Assembly (NCBI RefSeq): GCF_042140125.1
Contig: NZ_CP159473.1
Source of the DNA: Rhodophyticola sp017644125
GTDB lineage: Bacteria; Pseudomonadota; Alphaproteobacteria; Rhodobacterales; Rhodobacteraceae
DNA length: 64,000 nucleotides
Reading direction: 5' to 3' (one strand)
Shown here piece after piece: positions 34,362 through 44,993 of the stretch. The notes under the pieces were generated by a model. It was not told the origin of the DNA, did no database searches, and was given only the letters and a program-made list of their open reading frames with translations. Numbering within the stretch: position 1 is the first letter of the stretch; every line of letters starts with the position of its first letter. The translations under genes were made by a program, and so were the position numbers.

Positions 34362-36053
34362 CTAGCCCAGAAGCCGCCGCGCAATGACCTGCGCCTGGAT
34401 CTCGGCCGCACCTTCGAAGATGTTCAGGATCCGCGCGTCACAGAGGATGCGCGAGATCTTGTATTCCAGTGCGAAGCCGTTGCCGCCATGGATCTGCAGC
34501 GCGTTATCCGCCGCGGCCCAGGCCACGCGGGCGCCAAGCAGCTTGGCCATTCCCGCCTCCAGATCGCACCGGCGGCCATGGTCCTTCTCGTCGGCGGAGA
34601 AATAGGTAAGCTGCCGGGCCACCATGATTTCCACGGCCATCATCGCGAGTTTGGAGGCGACACGGGGGAACGCGATCAGCGATTTTCCGAATTGCTTGCG
34701 GTCCTGCGCGTATTGCAGGCCGACATCCAGCGCCGACTGGGCCACGCCGATGGCGCGCGCCGCGGTCTGGATGCGGGCACTTTCGAAAGTTTCCATCAGA
34801 TGTTTGAAGCCCTGGCCCTCGACCCCGCCCAGGAGGTTCTCTCCCTTCACGCGGAAATTGTCGAAGCCAAGCTCATATTCCTTCATGCCGCGGTAGCCCA
34901 GAACCTCGATCTCCCCGCCGGTCATGCCCTCCGTGGGGAACGGGTTGGCATCGTCACCCGGCTCTTTTTCCGCGAGGAACATGCTGAGGCCCTTGTAATT
35001 GCTGGTGTCCGGGTCGGTCCGGGCCAGCAGCGTCATCACATGGGTGCGTGCAGCGTGGGTGATCCACGTCTTGTTGCCGGTAATCCGGTAATGCTCGCCG
35101 TCCTTCACCGCGCGGGTGCGCAGACTGCCAAGGTCGGAGCCGGTATTGGGCTCGGTGAACACCGCTGTGGGCAGGGTTTCGGCCGATGCGATCCGGGGCA
35201 GCCATTTCTGCTTCTGTTCGTCGGTGCCGCCGGTCAGGATCAGCTCGGCCGCGATTTCCGAGCGGGTGCCGAGGGAGCCCACGCCGATATAGCCGCGCGA
35301 CAGTTCTTCGGAGACCACGCACATCGACGCCTTGGACAGCCCGAAACCGCCGTATTCTTCCGGGATAGTCAGGCCGAAGACGCCCATTTCGGCCAGTTCC
35401 TCGATCACCGTCATCGGGATCAGCTCGTCCTTCAGATGCCAGTCATGGGCGAAGGGTTCGACCTTCTCCACCGCATAGCGGCGGAACTGGGCGCGGATCA
35501 TCTCCAACTCGTCGTCGAGACCGGTCGCGCCGACGGTGATATCTGCCGTCTGTTCCTGCATCAGCGCCACCAGCCGAAGCCGCGCCGCCTGCGTATTGCC
35601 CGACTGGCACAGCGTCATGACGGCGGGGGCCATCATGCCGCGCTGGTCGTCCTGGCTGAGCCCGAGATCCTGCATCCGCAGGATCTCCCCCTGGCTCATC
35701 GGGATGCCGCCATAGATCTGCCAGAGATACTCGCCGAAGGCGATCTGATGGAGCAGCGCCTCGGTCTCGCCGAACTGCCCCTCTGCCTGCAGGCGCTCGG
35801 CCCAGTTCTGCATCTGGCGAAGCGATTCCACATAGGTGGCCAGCCATGCCAGCCCGTGGGCCGCGGTCTGGTTCTGTTCCAGCGCGGGGGCGGAGAGTTT
35901 GCCGTCCTCGCTGACCATGGCGCGGACGCGGTCCGTAGCGGTTGCCAGCAGCGCCTCCACCGGCGGGATGGCCGCGCCGGTCAACGCCAGCAGATCGGGC
36001 AAAATCGCGCTTTCAGGGCTGTCACTCTGCATCGGCTGTCCATCATGGGGCAT
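34362..36053 (-). CDS. mcd: (2S)-methylsuccinyl-CoA dehydrogenase, long-form acyl-CoA dehydrogenase
   Basis: FAD enzyme of the ethylmalonyl-CoA pathway, oxidising methylsuccinyl-CoA to mesaconyl-CoA. Its 563 residues exceed ordinary acyl-CoA dehydrogenases by an N-terminal extension of about 150-170 residues (QQTAAHGLAWLATYVE-like, here NQTAAHGLAWLATYVESL; FGEYLWQIYGGIPMSQGE) that is typical of Mcd. The core has FTEPNTGSDLGSLRTRA, NKTWITHAARTHV, DRKQFGKSLIAFPRVASKLA and LQIHGGNGF. The start ATG at 36053 has GACAGGAGAG upstream. Electrons would go to EtfAB, encoded at 46.9-48.6 kb. Assignment to Mcd is by architecture and memory of the family. Confidence 0.82.
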   Translation of the reverse strand: MPHDGQPMQSDSPESAILPDLLALTGAAIPPVEALLATATDRVRAMVSEDGKLSAPALEQNQTAAHGLAWLATYVESLRQMQNWAERLQAEGQFGETEALLHQIAFGEYLWQIYGGIPMSQGEILRMQDLGLSQDDQRGMMAPAVMTLCQSGNTQAARLRLVALMQEQTADITVGATGLDDELEMIRAQFRRYAVEKVEPFAHDWHLKDELIPMTVIEELAEMGVFGLTIPEEYGGFGLSKASMCVVSEELSRGYIGVGSLGTRSEIAAELILTGGTDEQKQKWLPRIASAETLPTAVFTEPNTGSDLGSLRTRAVKDGEHYRITGNKTWITHAARTHVMTLLARTDPDTSNYKGLSMFLAEKEPGDDANPFPTEGMTGGEIEVLGYRGMKEYELGFDNFRVKGENLLGGVEGQGFKHLMETFESARIQTAARAIGVAQSALDVGLQYAQDRKQFGKSLIAFPRVASKLAMMAVEIMVARQLTYFSADEKDHGRRCDLEAGMAKLLGARVAWAAADNALQIHGGNGFALEYKISRILCDARILNIFEGAAEIQAQVIARRLLG

Positions 36054-36209
36054 GGGCGCTCTCCTGTCATCACGGGTCTGGACCGGAATTAGGGATTTTG
36101 CAGGTGCAGCGCAAGAAAAATACAACAAACGTCACGTGAGAGACCGAAAATGTCTCACTTGTTTTGCAGTGCAGCGGCGCTATAGGAAGGGCGCGAGGGG
36201 AACCCGGCC

Positions 36210-36980
36210 ATGGAAGACACGCTGAATCTGATGCCGCTTTGGGCCTTTGTCGCGGCATTGGCGGTCACGTTTCTGGCCGGCTTCGTCAAGGGCGCGGTGG
36301 GGTTTGCGCTGCCGCTGATCATGATTTCGGGCCTGAGCCTGTTTCTGGAGCCGCAACTGGCCATCGCCGGTATTCTGCTGCCGGTGGTGCTGTCGAATTT
36401 CCTGCAGGCGGGCCGCTTCGGCCTGACGCAGATCCGGGCGGTGGTGATCGAATACTGGCGCTACATTCTGATCGTCTGCATCATGATCCTGTTCGTGTCG
36501 CAATTCGTCACGGTCATTCCGGCGCAGGTGTTCTATCTGATTCTGGGCGTGCCGGTGATGATCCTGTCCCTGATCCAGCTTTTCGGCGTTCGGTTTCATG
36601 TGCCCCCCGCGCGGCGGCGGATCGCGGAATGGGGCATCGGGGCCTTTGCCGGCGGGCTTGGCGGGCTTACCGGAACCTGGGGCCCGCCGACGGTGCTGTA
36701 CCTGATCGCGCTTGAGACACCCAAGGCGAAACAGATGCTCGTGCAGGGGGTGGTCTACGGCCTGGGCTCGGTAAGCCTGCTGATCGGGCATCTGCAATCG
36801 GGGGTGTTGAACACGGTCACCGCGCCGTTTTCGGCGGCCCTGCTGATCCCGGCCTTTCTGGGCATGCAGGTGGGTTTCTGGCTGAGCGACCGGCTGGACG
36901 CGGAGGTGTTTCGCAAGATCACCCTGATCGTGCTGGTGGTGGCGGGCGCCAATCTGGTCCGTCGCGGTCTGTTGGGTTAG
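36210..36980 (+). CDS. TauE/SafE (sulfite exporter) family membrane protein
   Basis: Predicted anion transporter of 256 residues with about eight hydrophobic segments in two similar halves, each with the family motif (GFVKGAVGFALPL and GGLGGLTGTWGPP). The family includes exporters of sulfite, sulfoacetate and other small organic acids; substrate not visible. It converges with the next lipoprotein gene at 14 bases. The 156-base upstream region shared with mcd is AT-richer and should hold both promoters. Confidence 0.85.
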   Translation: MEDTLNLMPLWAFVAALAVTFLAGFVKGAVGFALPLIMISGLSLFLEPQLAIAGILLPVVLSNFLQAGRFGLTQIRAVVIEYWRYILIVCIMILFVSQFVTVIPAQVFYLILGVPVMILSLIQLFGVRFHVPPARRRIAEWGIGAFAGGLGGLTGTWGPPTVLYLIALETPKAKQMLVQGVVYGLGSVSLLIGHLQSGVLNTVTAPFSAALLIPAFLGMQVGFWLSDRLDAEVFRKITLIVLVVAGANLVRRGLLG

Positions 36981-36993
36981 CGAATTTCCGAAC

Positions 36994-37383
36994 TCATTGC
37001 CCGAACCCTTCAAGACCGGAGTAATCGATGCCTTCCAGGATGCGGTCGAACCGGTTCTCCCGGGAACTGTTGATCGCATTGATCGCGGCCGCTGACCGCA
37101 TCTGACGGTTCACCGCTTCCTCCCGGCTTTCGCATTGCCGGAAGGCATCGGACCAGCCCTGCGCATATTCGGGGTCAAAGTTGAACCGCTGCTGGTCTTT
37201 CCGGAACTGGTCAAACAGCGATCCGGCCGCCTGACGCCCCGAATGGCACCCGTCATCGAAGCCCTGCCGGTAGGATGGCGAGGTGTTGGACTGGGATGCG
37301 ATCATGGTTTCGGACGGTTCGGGGAAATTGCAGGCGGTCAGAACGAACAGGCTGAGCGGAAGAAAAGCAAAAGCAGATTTCAT
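36994..37383 (-). CDS. Predicted lipoprotein, Cys-rich soluble part
   Basis: 129 residues starting MKSAFAFLPLSLFVLTAC, a signal peptide with lipobox LTAC (Cys18). The mature part is helical and polar, with two cysteines in FDDGCHSGRQAAG and FRQCESREEAV. No known domain. The ATG at 37383 gives the natural signal; longer frames are not needed. Downstream end abuts the TauE gene. Confidence 0.75.
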   Translation of the reverse strand: MKSAFAFLPLSLFVLTACNFPEPSETMIASQSNTSPSYRQGFDDGCHSGRQAAGSLFDQFRKDQQRFNFDPEYAQGWSDAFRQCESREEAVNRQMRSAAAINAINSSRENRFDRILEGIDYSGLEGFGQ

Positions 37384-37538
37384 GCCGGATAACTCCCTGT
37401 GAAACTGGCAAACTGGCACTGGGCACCACAACCTAGGGTAGTGAGCGATGACCATGAGTCGAGCGGAATGCTGTTTTCACGCGGGTCTTGGCATGTTCCC
37501 GCCGCCTCCGGTTTCCGGGGCAGCGGGTTGGATGAGGC

Positions 37539-39137
<1,599 letters not shown>

Positions 39138-39436
39138 ATGCAAGCTCCTTGTCCGGATTGGCCCGGTCCTAGGGTGGAAATCCCGTCGGTGAGTGCGTCA
39201 GCCCACCGGTGCGTGGCCCATATAACATGACGATTTTGGCGGTGAACAGGACAGAGCCGCACAGTTAGCGCAACCAAAGCGAAACATTTTTGCACCATTA
39301 GGGCGGCTTTAACGCCGAAAAGGTCTGAATTGCAGCGCGCCGCCCGAGCGATTCGCAAGTTAGAGATTGATTCTAAAGCGCGAAGACCGGAGAATGAGGA
39401 AAAAATAAGGCAACCGAGCAGTATAAGGATGACAGC
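39138..39436. promoter_or_regulatory. Shared pckA-chvI control region
   Basis: 299 bases with no gene, clearly AT-richer than its surroundings (for example 39271-39300 and 39357-39420). It must carry the divergent promoters of pckA and chvI. AAGGATG gives the chvI ribosome site. I cannot identify a ChvI operator with confidence. Confidence 0.65.
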
Positions 39437-40138
39437 ATGTCACGGATCGCGCTTGTCGATGACGACAGGAATATCCTGACCTCCGTTTCCATGACCCTTG
39501 AGGCAGAGGGTTTTGAGGTCGAAACCTACAACGATGGTCAGAGCGCACTGGATGCGTTCACCCGGCGGATGCCGGAGCTTGCCGTTCTGGACATCAAGAT
39601 GCCGCGTATGGACGGGATGGACCTGTTGCAGCGCCTGCGGCAGAAATCCAAGGTTCCGGTCATTTTTCTTACCTCCAAGGACGATGAGATCGATGAGTTG
39701 ATGGGCCTGCGCATGGGCGCGGACGACTATGTGAAAAAGCCCTTTTCGCAGCGGCTTCTGGTCGAGCGGATCCGCTCGATCCTGCGCCGGCAGGAAGCGA
39801 TCGCATCGGATGCGACCGACACGCCCGAGGAAAGCCAGGTGCTGGTTCGCGGGCAGTTGTCGATGGATCCGCTGCGCCATGCCGTCACCTGGAAAGGCAA
39901 CGATGTCTCGCTGACCGTGACCGAATTTCTGCTGCTGCAGGCATTGGCACAGCGGCCGGGTTTCGTGAAATCCCGCGATCAGCTCATGGATGTCGCTTAT
40001 GACGAGCAGGTCTATGTCGATGACCGGACCATCGACAGCCATATCAAGCGGCTGCGCAAGAAGATGCGGCAGGCGGATGACGAATTTTCCGCAATCGAGA
40101 CGCTTTATGGCATCGGCTACCGCTACAACGAAGAGTAG
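39437..40138 (+). CDS. chvI: ChvI, OmpR-family response regulator
   Basis: Transcription factor of 233 residues paired with ChvG. The receiver domain has the acidic pocket VDDD, phospho-acceptor Asp52 in LDIKMPRMDG, Thr in FLTSKDD and Lys in VKKPFSQ. A C-terminal winged helix follows with TVTEFLLLQALAQRPG and DRTIDSHIKRLRKKM. In rhizobia this system responds to acidity and envelope stress through ExoR, whose gene is not in this window. The chvG ATG follows the stop directly. Confidence 0.95.
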   Translation: MSRIALVDDDRNILTSVSMTLEAEGFEVETYNDGQSALDAFTRRMPELAVLDIKMPRMDGMDLLQRLRQKSKVPVIFLTSKDDEIDELMGLRMGADDYVKKPFSQRLLVERIRSILRRQEAIASDATDTPEESQVLVRGQLSMDPLRHAVTWKGNDVSLTVTEFLLLQALAQRPGFVKSRDQLMDVAYDEQVYVDDRTIDSHIKRLRKKMRQADDEFSAIETLYGIGYRYNEE

Positions 40139-41872
40139 ATGACTCTGGCTTCGGATCTTTCCATGACCAACAGGCGCGCCCGGGACAGGGCGGATATCGT
40201 GCTTGGAGAGGACTGGGATCGGCCGCAGGGTGCGGTCGAATCCGAGTTGCGGGCTGCGCGGCAGCGGCGCGGCATGTTCTCGCTCAAGCGGTCGCCTCTG
40301 GCACGCAAGATCATCGTCTTCAACCTGCTGGCCATCGTGGTTCTGGTCGCGGGCGTGCTCTATCTGAACCCGTTTCGCGACAGCCTTGTCCTGCAACGCG
40401 AACGCGGGCTGGCGATCGAGGCGCAGTTGATCGCCGATGTGTTCGAGGCGAGCCTGCCGCGCAATGCGCCCGCCGACCTCATCACCGGCGACGGCATCAA
40501 CCCCGAGGAGGTCCTGAGCCGCATCGGCCTGACTGAAGGTGTGGATGTCTTTGTCTATGCGTCCTCCGGGGTTCTGGTCGCCTCCACCGACACGGTTGCG
40601 CGCAACCCCGTGCGCCCGGTGCAGGGTCTTGACGATGACCGGCCCCCACGAACGCTGCTGATCACCGATTTCCTCAATACGGTCTGGGACGGTATCGCGG
40701 CACTTCTGTCCAACGAAGACGAACCCTCGGTTCCACCGGATGAAGAGCAACTGGCCCGCGCGCTGATCGATTACGCGCTGAATGGCGGTACCGTGATGCG
40801 GCGCGGGGTGGAGACCACGGGCACCGTCTATACCGCCGCCACCCCGATCGAGGGCAGCAACGGCATGATCGGTGTGGTCGCGGTGACCACGGCCGCGGGC
40901 GAGATCGATCAGCTTGTGCGGGCGGAACGCGAACAGCTTCTGCAGATGTTCGTGATCGCGCTTCTGGTCTCGATCGGTCTCAGTCTGGTTCTGGCCTCGA
41001 CCATCGCCAATCCGCTGTCGGATCTCTCCGCCGCCGCCGAGCTTGGCCGCGACAAGAATGCCCGCAAGATGAGCCCCACCCGCGTTCGCATCCCCGATCT
41101 GACCGGGCGGCCGGACGAGATCGGGCGGTTGTCTGGGGCGCTTCGCGGAATGGTCGGCGCTCTCTATGACCGGATCGATTCAAACGAGCAGTTCGCGGCC
41201 GACGTCTCCCACGAGATCAAGAACCCTCTCGCGTCACTGCAATCGGCCGTCGGCACCATGCGGCTTGCCAAGACCGAAGATCAGCGCAACCGCTTGCTGG
41301 AAGTCATCGAACATGACGTGAAACGACTGGATCGGCTGGTGTCCGACATCTCGAATGCATCCCGGCTGGACAGCGACCTGGTCAAGGAGGAAGAAGAGGA
41401 GTTCGACCTGATCCGCATGCTGGACAGCCTGAGCGGCTATCACGGCGAAGAGGCGGAAAAATCGGGTGTGGACTTCATTGCCGATCTGCCTCCGGAACCG
41501 ATCCTCATCAACGGTCTGGAGGGGCGTCTGGCCCAGGTGTTCGTCAATCTGATCACCAATGCGATTTCCTTCTGTCAGCCCGGCGACGCGGTCCGTATCT
41601 GGGCGCGCAAACGCCAGAACCGCGTTCTGATCGTTGTGGAGGATACCGGCCCCGGCATTCCCGAAGAGGCGCTGACCAAGGTGTTCAACCGGTTCTATTC
41701 GGAACGCCCGGTGCAGCAGTTCGGCGATCACTCCGGGCTTGGCCTTGCGATTTCCAAGCAGATTGTCGAGGCACATGGCGGAGTGATCTGGGCGGAGAAC
41801 ATCCGCCCGACCGAAGCCGACGTGACCTCCGAACCGCTTGGTGCGCGTTTCGTGGTCGGCCTGCCGGTCTGA
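40139..41872 (+). CDS. chvG: ChvG, membrane sensor histidine kinase
   Basis: Sensor kinase of 577 residues. A cytoplasmic basic N-terminus (about 1-57) precedes the first transmembrane helix (58-76), a periplasmic domain (about 77-268), the second helix (270-290) and a HAMP linker. Phospho-acceptor His358 is in DVSHEIKNPLASL; the ATP-binding part has NLITNAISF, DTGPGIP and HSGLGLAISKQI. It starts immediately after the chvI stop. hprK follows after four bases, an order conserved in alphaproteobacteria. Confidence 0.95.
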   Translation: MTLASDLSMTNRRARDRADIVLGEDWDRPQGAVESELRAARQRRGMFSLKRSPLARKIIVFNLLAIVVLVAGVLYLNPFRDSLVLQRERGLAIEAQLIADVFEASLPRNAPADLITGDGINPEEVLSRIGLTEGVDVFVYASSGVLVASTDTVARNPVRPVQGLDDDRPPRTLLITDFLNTVWDGIAALLSNEDEPSVPPDEEQLARALIDYALNGGTVMRRGVETTGTVYTAATPIEGSNGMIGVVAVTTAAGEIDQLVRAEREQLLQMFVIALLVSIGLSLVLASTIANPLSDLSAAAELGRDKNARKMSPTRVRIPDLTGRPDEIGRLSGALRGMVGALYDRIDSNEQFAADVSHEIKNPLASLQSAVGTMRLAKTEDQRNRLLEVIEHDVKRLDRLVSDISNASRLDSDLVKEEEEEFDLIRMLDSLSGYHGEEAEKSGVDFIADLPPEPILINGLEGRLAQVFVNLITNAISFCQPGDAVRIWARKRQNRVLIVVEDTGPGIPEEALTKVFNRFYSERPVQQFGDHSGLGLAISKQIVEAHGGVIWAENIRPTEADVTSEPLGARFVVGLPV

Positions 41873-41876
41873 CGCC

Positions 41877-42356
41877 ATGGATCGGGATGCGGCCGATCTT
41901 GTCCGCGCTCTGGAAACCTACGGCACCGCGTTCGAGGATCACCTGCATTGCCATGGGACTGCCGTCAGCCTGCAAGGGCAGGGCGTTCTGCTGCTTGGCC
42001 CGTCGGGCAGCGGCAAATCCGCTCTTGCGCTGATGCTGGTGGCCCATGGTGCGGATCTGATCGCGGATGACGGCGCATGGGTTTCGGTGCGCGACGGGAC
42101 CCTGATGCTGAGCGCTCCGCCCGAGGCGCCCGCGATGATCGAGGCGCGGCATGTGGGCCTTCTTGCCGTGGATTGCGCGCGGGCCCCGGTCCCCCTGCGG
42201 CTGGCCGTGGACCTTGGCCGTGACGACACCCGGCGCCTGCCGCCGCGACGGAAGGTCGCTTGGGCCGGTGCCAGCGCGGAGTTGATCCATGGCGCCGGTC
42301 AGCCCACGCTCTGGGCGGTGCTGATCCAGTATCTGCGCGGCGGGCGCGTGGCCTGA
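41877..42356 (+). CDS. hprK: HPr kinase/phosphorylase, short alphaproteobacterial form
   Basis: 159 residues, the C-terminal catalytic half of canonical HPrK without the N-terminal domain. It carries HCHGTAVSLQGQGVLLLG, Walker A GPSGSGKSAL and the catalytic Asp pair LIADDGAWV. It would phosphorylate the regulatory Ser of HPr, encoded 1.4 kb downstream. The ATG at 41877 follows chvG by four bases. Confidence 0.92.
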   Translation: MDRDAADLVRALETYGTAFEDHLHCHGTAVSLQGQGVLLLGPSGSGKSALALMLVAHGADLIADDGAWVSVRDGTLMLSAPPEAPAMIEARHVGLLAVDCARAPVPLRLAVDLGRDDTRRLPPRRKVAWAGASAELIHGAGQPTLWAVLIQYLRGGRVA

Positions 42357-42385
42357 GCCCGCGGCACCCCTTGGTGGAGAACCCG

Positions 42386-43315
42386 ATGCCTGAGCCCGAC
42401 AGATCCCGACAGGAAGACGGTGCCCGGAGTTCCATGGCGGAAGAAGGCGCACGGGTCGTCTTTGTCTCCGGTCCTTCCGGGGCGGGCCGGTCCACGGCCA
42501 TCCGCGCGCTGGAGGATCTGGGCTTCGAGGCGATCGACAATCTCCCGCTCAGCCTCCTGCCGCGGCTGCTGGAAGGCCCGCCGATCACCCGCCCGCTGGC
42601 GCTTGGCACGGATCCCAGAAATCGCGATTTCAGCGCGCAGGCCCTGATCGCCGCGGTCGACAGGCTTGCCGCGGATCCCGAAATCCTCGCCGATCTGGTC
42701 TTTCTCGACTGCGCCGCCGAGGTGTTGGAGCGGCGCTATTCCGAAACCCGGCGTCGTCACCCGCTGGCCCCGGAAGACCAGCCGATGCTCGGCATCCGGC
42801 TCGAGCAGGATCTGCTGGCCCCGGTGCGGGCCCGTGCCGGCATCCTGATCGACACGTCCGAGATGACGCCCCATGACCTGCGCGCCGAGATCAACCGCTG
42901 GTTCGCCTCGGGCGGGCAGCAGAAGCTGGCGCTGTCGGTCCAGTCATTCTCCTACAAGCGCGGGCTGCCCACCGGTGCCGATCTGGTTTTCGACTGCCGG
43001 TTCCTGCGCAACCCCTACTGGCGGGACGACCTGCGCGCACTGGACGGCCGCGACCCGGCGGTGGCGGCCTATATCGCCGACGATCCCCGGTTTCCGGCCT
43101 TCGCCGATCAGGTGACGCAGCTGATCGAAACGCTGCTGCCCGCCTATCGTGATGAGGGTAAAAGCCATCTGAATGTGGCCTTCGGGTGTACCGGCGGGCA
43201 ACACCGGTCGGTCGCAATGGCCGAAAACCTGGCCGCCCATCTTGCGCGTGCCGGATGGCAGGTGTCTAAAAGACATCGGGAACTGGAGAGGCGTGGCGTG
43301 ATCCAGACGCCGTAA
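42386..43315 (+). CDS. rapZ: RapZ/YvcJ family nucleotide-binding protein
   Basis: P-loop protein of 309 residues from the ATG at 42386; an ATG at 42434 would give 293. In gammaproteobacteria RapZ steers small-RNA decay for amino-sugar synthesis; in alphaproteobacteria its role is open. The Walker A is GPSGAGRS, with Arg replacing the usual Lys. The C-terminal block shows SFSYKRGLP, DCRFLRNPYW and FGCTGGQHRSV, all family hallmarks. It lies between hprK and the EIIA gene. Confidence 0.92.
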   Translation: MPEPDRSRQEDGARSSMAEEGARVVFVSGPSGAGRSTAIRALEDLGFEAIDNLPLSLLPRLLEGPPITRPLALGTDPRNRDFSAQALIAAVDRLAADPEILADLVFLDCAAEVLERRYSETRRRHPLAPEDQPMLGIRLEQDLLAPVRARAGILIDTSEMTPHDLRAEINRWFASGGQQKLALSVQSFSYKRGLPTGADLVFDCRFLRNPYWRDDLRALDGRDPAVAAYIADDPRFPAFADQVTQLIETLLPAYRDEGKSHLNVAFGCTGGQHRSVAMAENLAAHLARAGWQVSKRHRELERRGVIQTP

Positions 43316-43332
43316 GCCGGAAAGCACAAGAG

Positions 43333-43725
43333 TTGATCGGTATCGTTATCGTTGCACATGGAGGCCTGGCGCGGGAGCTTTTGAACGCGACCGAGCATGT
43401 TGTGGGCCAGCAGGCAGCGGTGATCGCGATCCCGGTCGGTGCCGATGACGACCGGGCCGCGCGGATGTTCGAGATCTGCGAAGCCGCGGATCAGGTCGAT
43501 ACCGGGGATGGCGTGGTCGTGGTGACCGATATGTATGGCGGATCGCCCTCCAACCTGTCGCTGAAGGCCTGCCGGCCACAGAACCGGAAGATCCTGACCG
43601 GTGTGAACCTGCCGATGCTGATCAAGCTGGCGAAATCCCGGCATCTGCCCGTCGAGATCGCGGTCGACCGCGCGGCCGAGGCCGGACGGCGCTACATCGA
43701 CAGCTTCGATGGTGCCCCTGAATGA
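43333..43725 (+). CDS. Mannose-type PTS EIIA protein
   Basis: 130-residue EIIA-Man-like domain with the phospho-accepting His9 in IVIVAHGGLARELL and the conserved VVVVTDMYGGSPSN. It stands alone: no EIIB, C or D is nearby, so it is a regulatory rather than sugar-transporting PTS member. The TTG at 43333 is the best start since it begins the family N-terminus. It overlaps the HPr ATG by four bases. Confidence 0.9.
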   Translation: MIGIVIVAHGGLARELLNATEHVVGQQAAVIAIPVGADDDRAARMFEICEAADQVDTGDGVVVVTDMYGGSPSNLSLKACRPQNRKILTGVNLPMLIKLAKSRHLPVEIAVDRAAEAGRRYIDSFDGAPE

Positions 43726-44000
43726 GCGACCCGGTCATCCGCGATCTGAAGATCGTGAACGTCAAGGGGCTGCACGCCCGCGCCTCGGCCAGATTCGTCG
43801 AAGTCGTCGAGGAATTCGACGCCACGGCGACCGTTCGGCGGGATGGGCTAAGTGCTGCCGGGGACTCGATTATGGGCCTTTTGATGTTGGCAGCCTCTCA
43901 AGGAACCTCTATTGAGGTTGAAACATGTGGCACGGATGCCGAGGCCTTGGCCGATGCATTGGAAGCCCTGGTGGCCGACAAGTTTGGCGAAGGCAACTGA
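43722..44000 (+). CDS. ptsH: Phosphocarrier protein HPr
   Basis: 92-residue HPr with His18 in VKGLHARASARF (EI phosphorylation) and the regulatory Ser49 in AAGDSIMGLLML (HPrK target). Both sites are intact, matching the presence of hprK. No ptsI follows within the window. Overlap with EIIA implies coupled translation. Codon use turns AT-richer at 43847-43935 without loss of the motif. Confidence 0.94.
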   Translation: MSDPVIRDLKIVNVKGLHARASARFVEVVEEFDATATVRRDGLSAAGDSIMGLLMLAASQGTSIEVETCGTDAEALADALEALVADKFGEGN

Positions 44001-44036
44001 CCCCGTGCCGAGGGAAGCCCGAGGGGACAGGGTGCG

Positions 44037-44936
44037 TTGACCGATATCACCACGCCCAGTGTGAAACCCAGAAATCGGCCGGTTGGCCGGCGCTCTTCCA
44101 TTGTCTACGATCACCGCACGCTGACCTATGCCAATTCCTTTGACAGCGTTCTGACGCGGCATTCCATCAAGGCCATCGAATGGATGACCGGAAAGCTGAC
44201 GATCATGCGCCGCGTGCGCGAGTTCGAGCGTCTGGGTGCCCCGTCCGGTCAGGCCTTCTGGCCCGCGACGATGAAAGCCATGGGGATCGAGTTGCAGACC
44301 CCGCAGGCGCAGCTTGACCGCATCCCCGCCACGGGCCCGGTCGTGTTCGTCGCCAACCACCCTCACGGGCTTGTCGATGGCATGATTCTGGCCGATCTTA
44401 TCGGGCGGCGGCGTGACGATTACCGCATTCTCAGCCGCTCCATTCTCACAGGGATCGACGACAGCGCGGCCAGCTACATGATCCCGGTCCCGTTCCCGCA
44501 TCAGCCCGACGCGCAGAAGATGATGATCGAGATGCGTGCCCAGGCCATGGACCATCTGGAGCACAAAGGGCTGATCGCGCTGTTCCCCTCGGGCGTGGTG
44601 GCGGCCTCGAAAACCATGATGGGTCCCGCGATCGAGGCGGAATGGAACGTCTTCACCGCCAAGATGATCCGCAAATCCGGGGCCACGATCGTGCCCTGTT
44701 TCTTCCAGGGGTCCAATTCACGCTGGTATCAGATCGCCAACCGGATTTCCCCGGTTTTGCGGCAGGGCATGCTGATCCATGAAGTCGTGCATGCGTTCGA
44801 CAAGCCGCAGGCCCCGATCATCGGCAACCCGATACCGCCTGCGGATTGGGAAGAGCGGATCGGAAACCCGCGCCAGTTCATGGCGTGGCTGCGCGCGCGG
44901 ACGTTGTCGCTGAAAGAGAACCCCGATCAGGCCTGA
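44037..44936 (+). CDS. Lysophospholipid acyltransferase family protein
   Basis: 299 residues. The catalytic block is VANHPHGLVDGMI (HxxxxD-like, with NHPHGLVDG), a second is YMIPVPFP and the substrate block reads IALFPSGVVAASK, close to OlsA-like and hemolysin-type acyltransferases. It starts at TTG 44037 after GAGGGGACAG. It lies just after the PTS genes and before the convergent hbd gene. The acyl acceptor is unknown; lyso-ornithine lipid is one candidate by family resemblance. Confidence 0.8.
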   Translation: MTDITTPSVKPRNRPVGRRSSIVYDHRTLTYANSFDSVLTRHSIKAIEWMTGKLTIMRRVREFERLGAPSGQAFWPATMKAMGIELQTPQAQLDRIPATGPVVFVANHPHGLVDGMILADLIGRRRDDYRILSRSILTGIDDSAASYMIPVPFPHQPDAQKMMIEMRAQAMDHLEHKGLIALFPSGVVAASKTMMGPAIEAEWNVFTAKMIRKSGATIVPCFFQGSNSRWYQIANRISPVLRQGMLIHEVVHAFDKPQAPIIGNPIPPADWEERIGNPRQFMAWLRARTLSLKENPDQA

Positions 44937-44993
44937 CCTGCGCCTGGCGCCGCCGGTTTCGCGCAAACGCTGCGAACCGGCTTCTGTCCGCAT

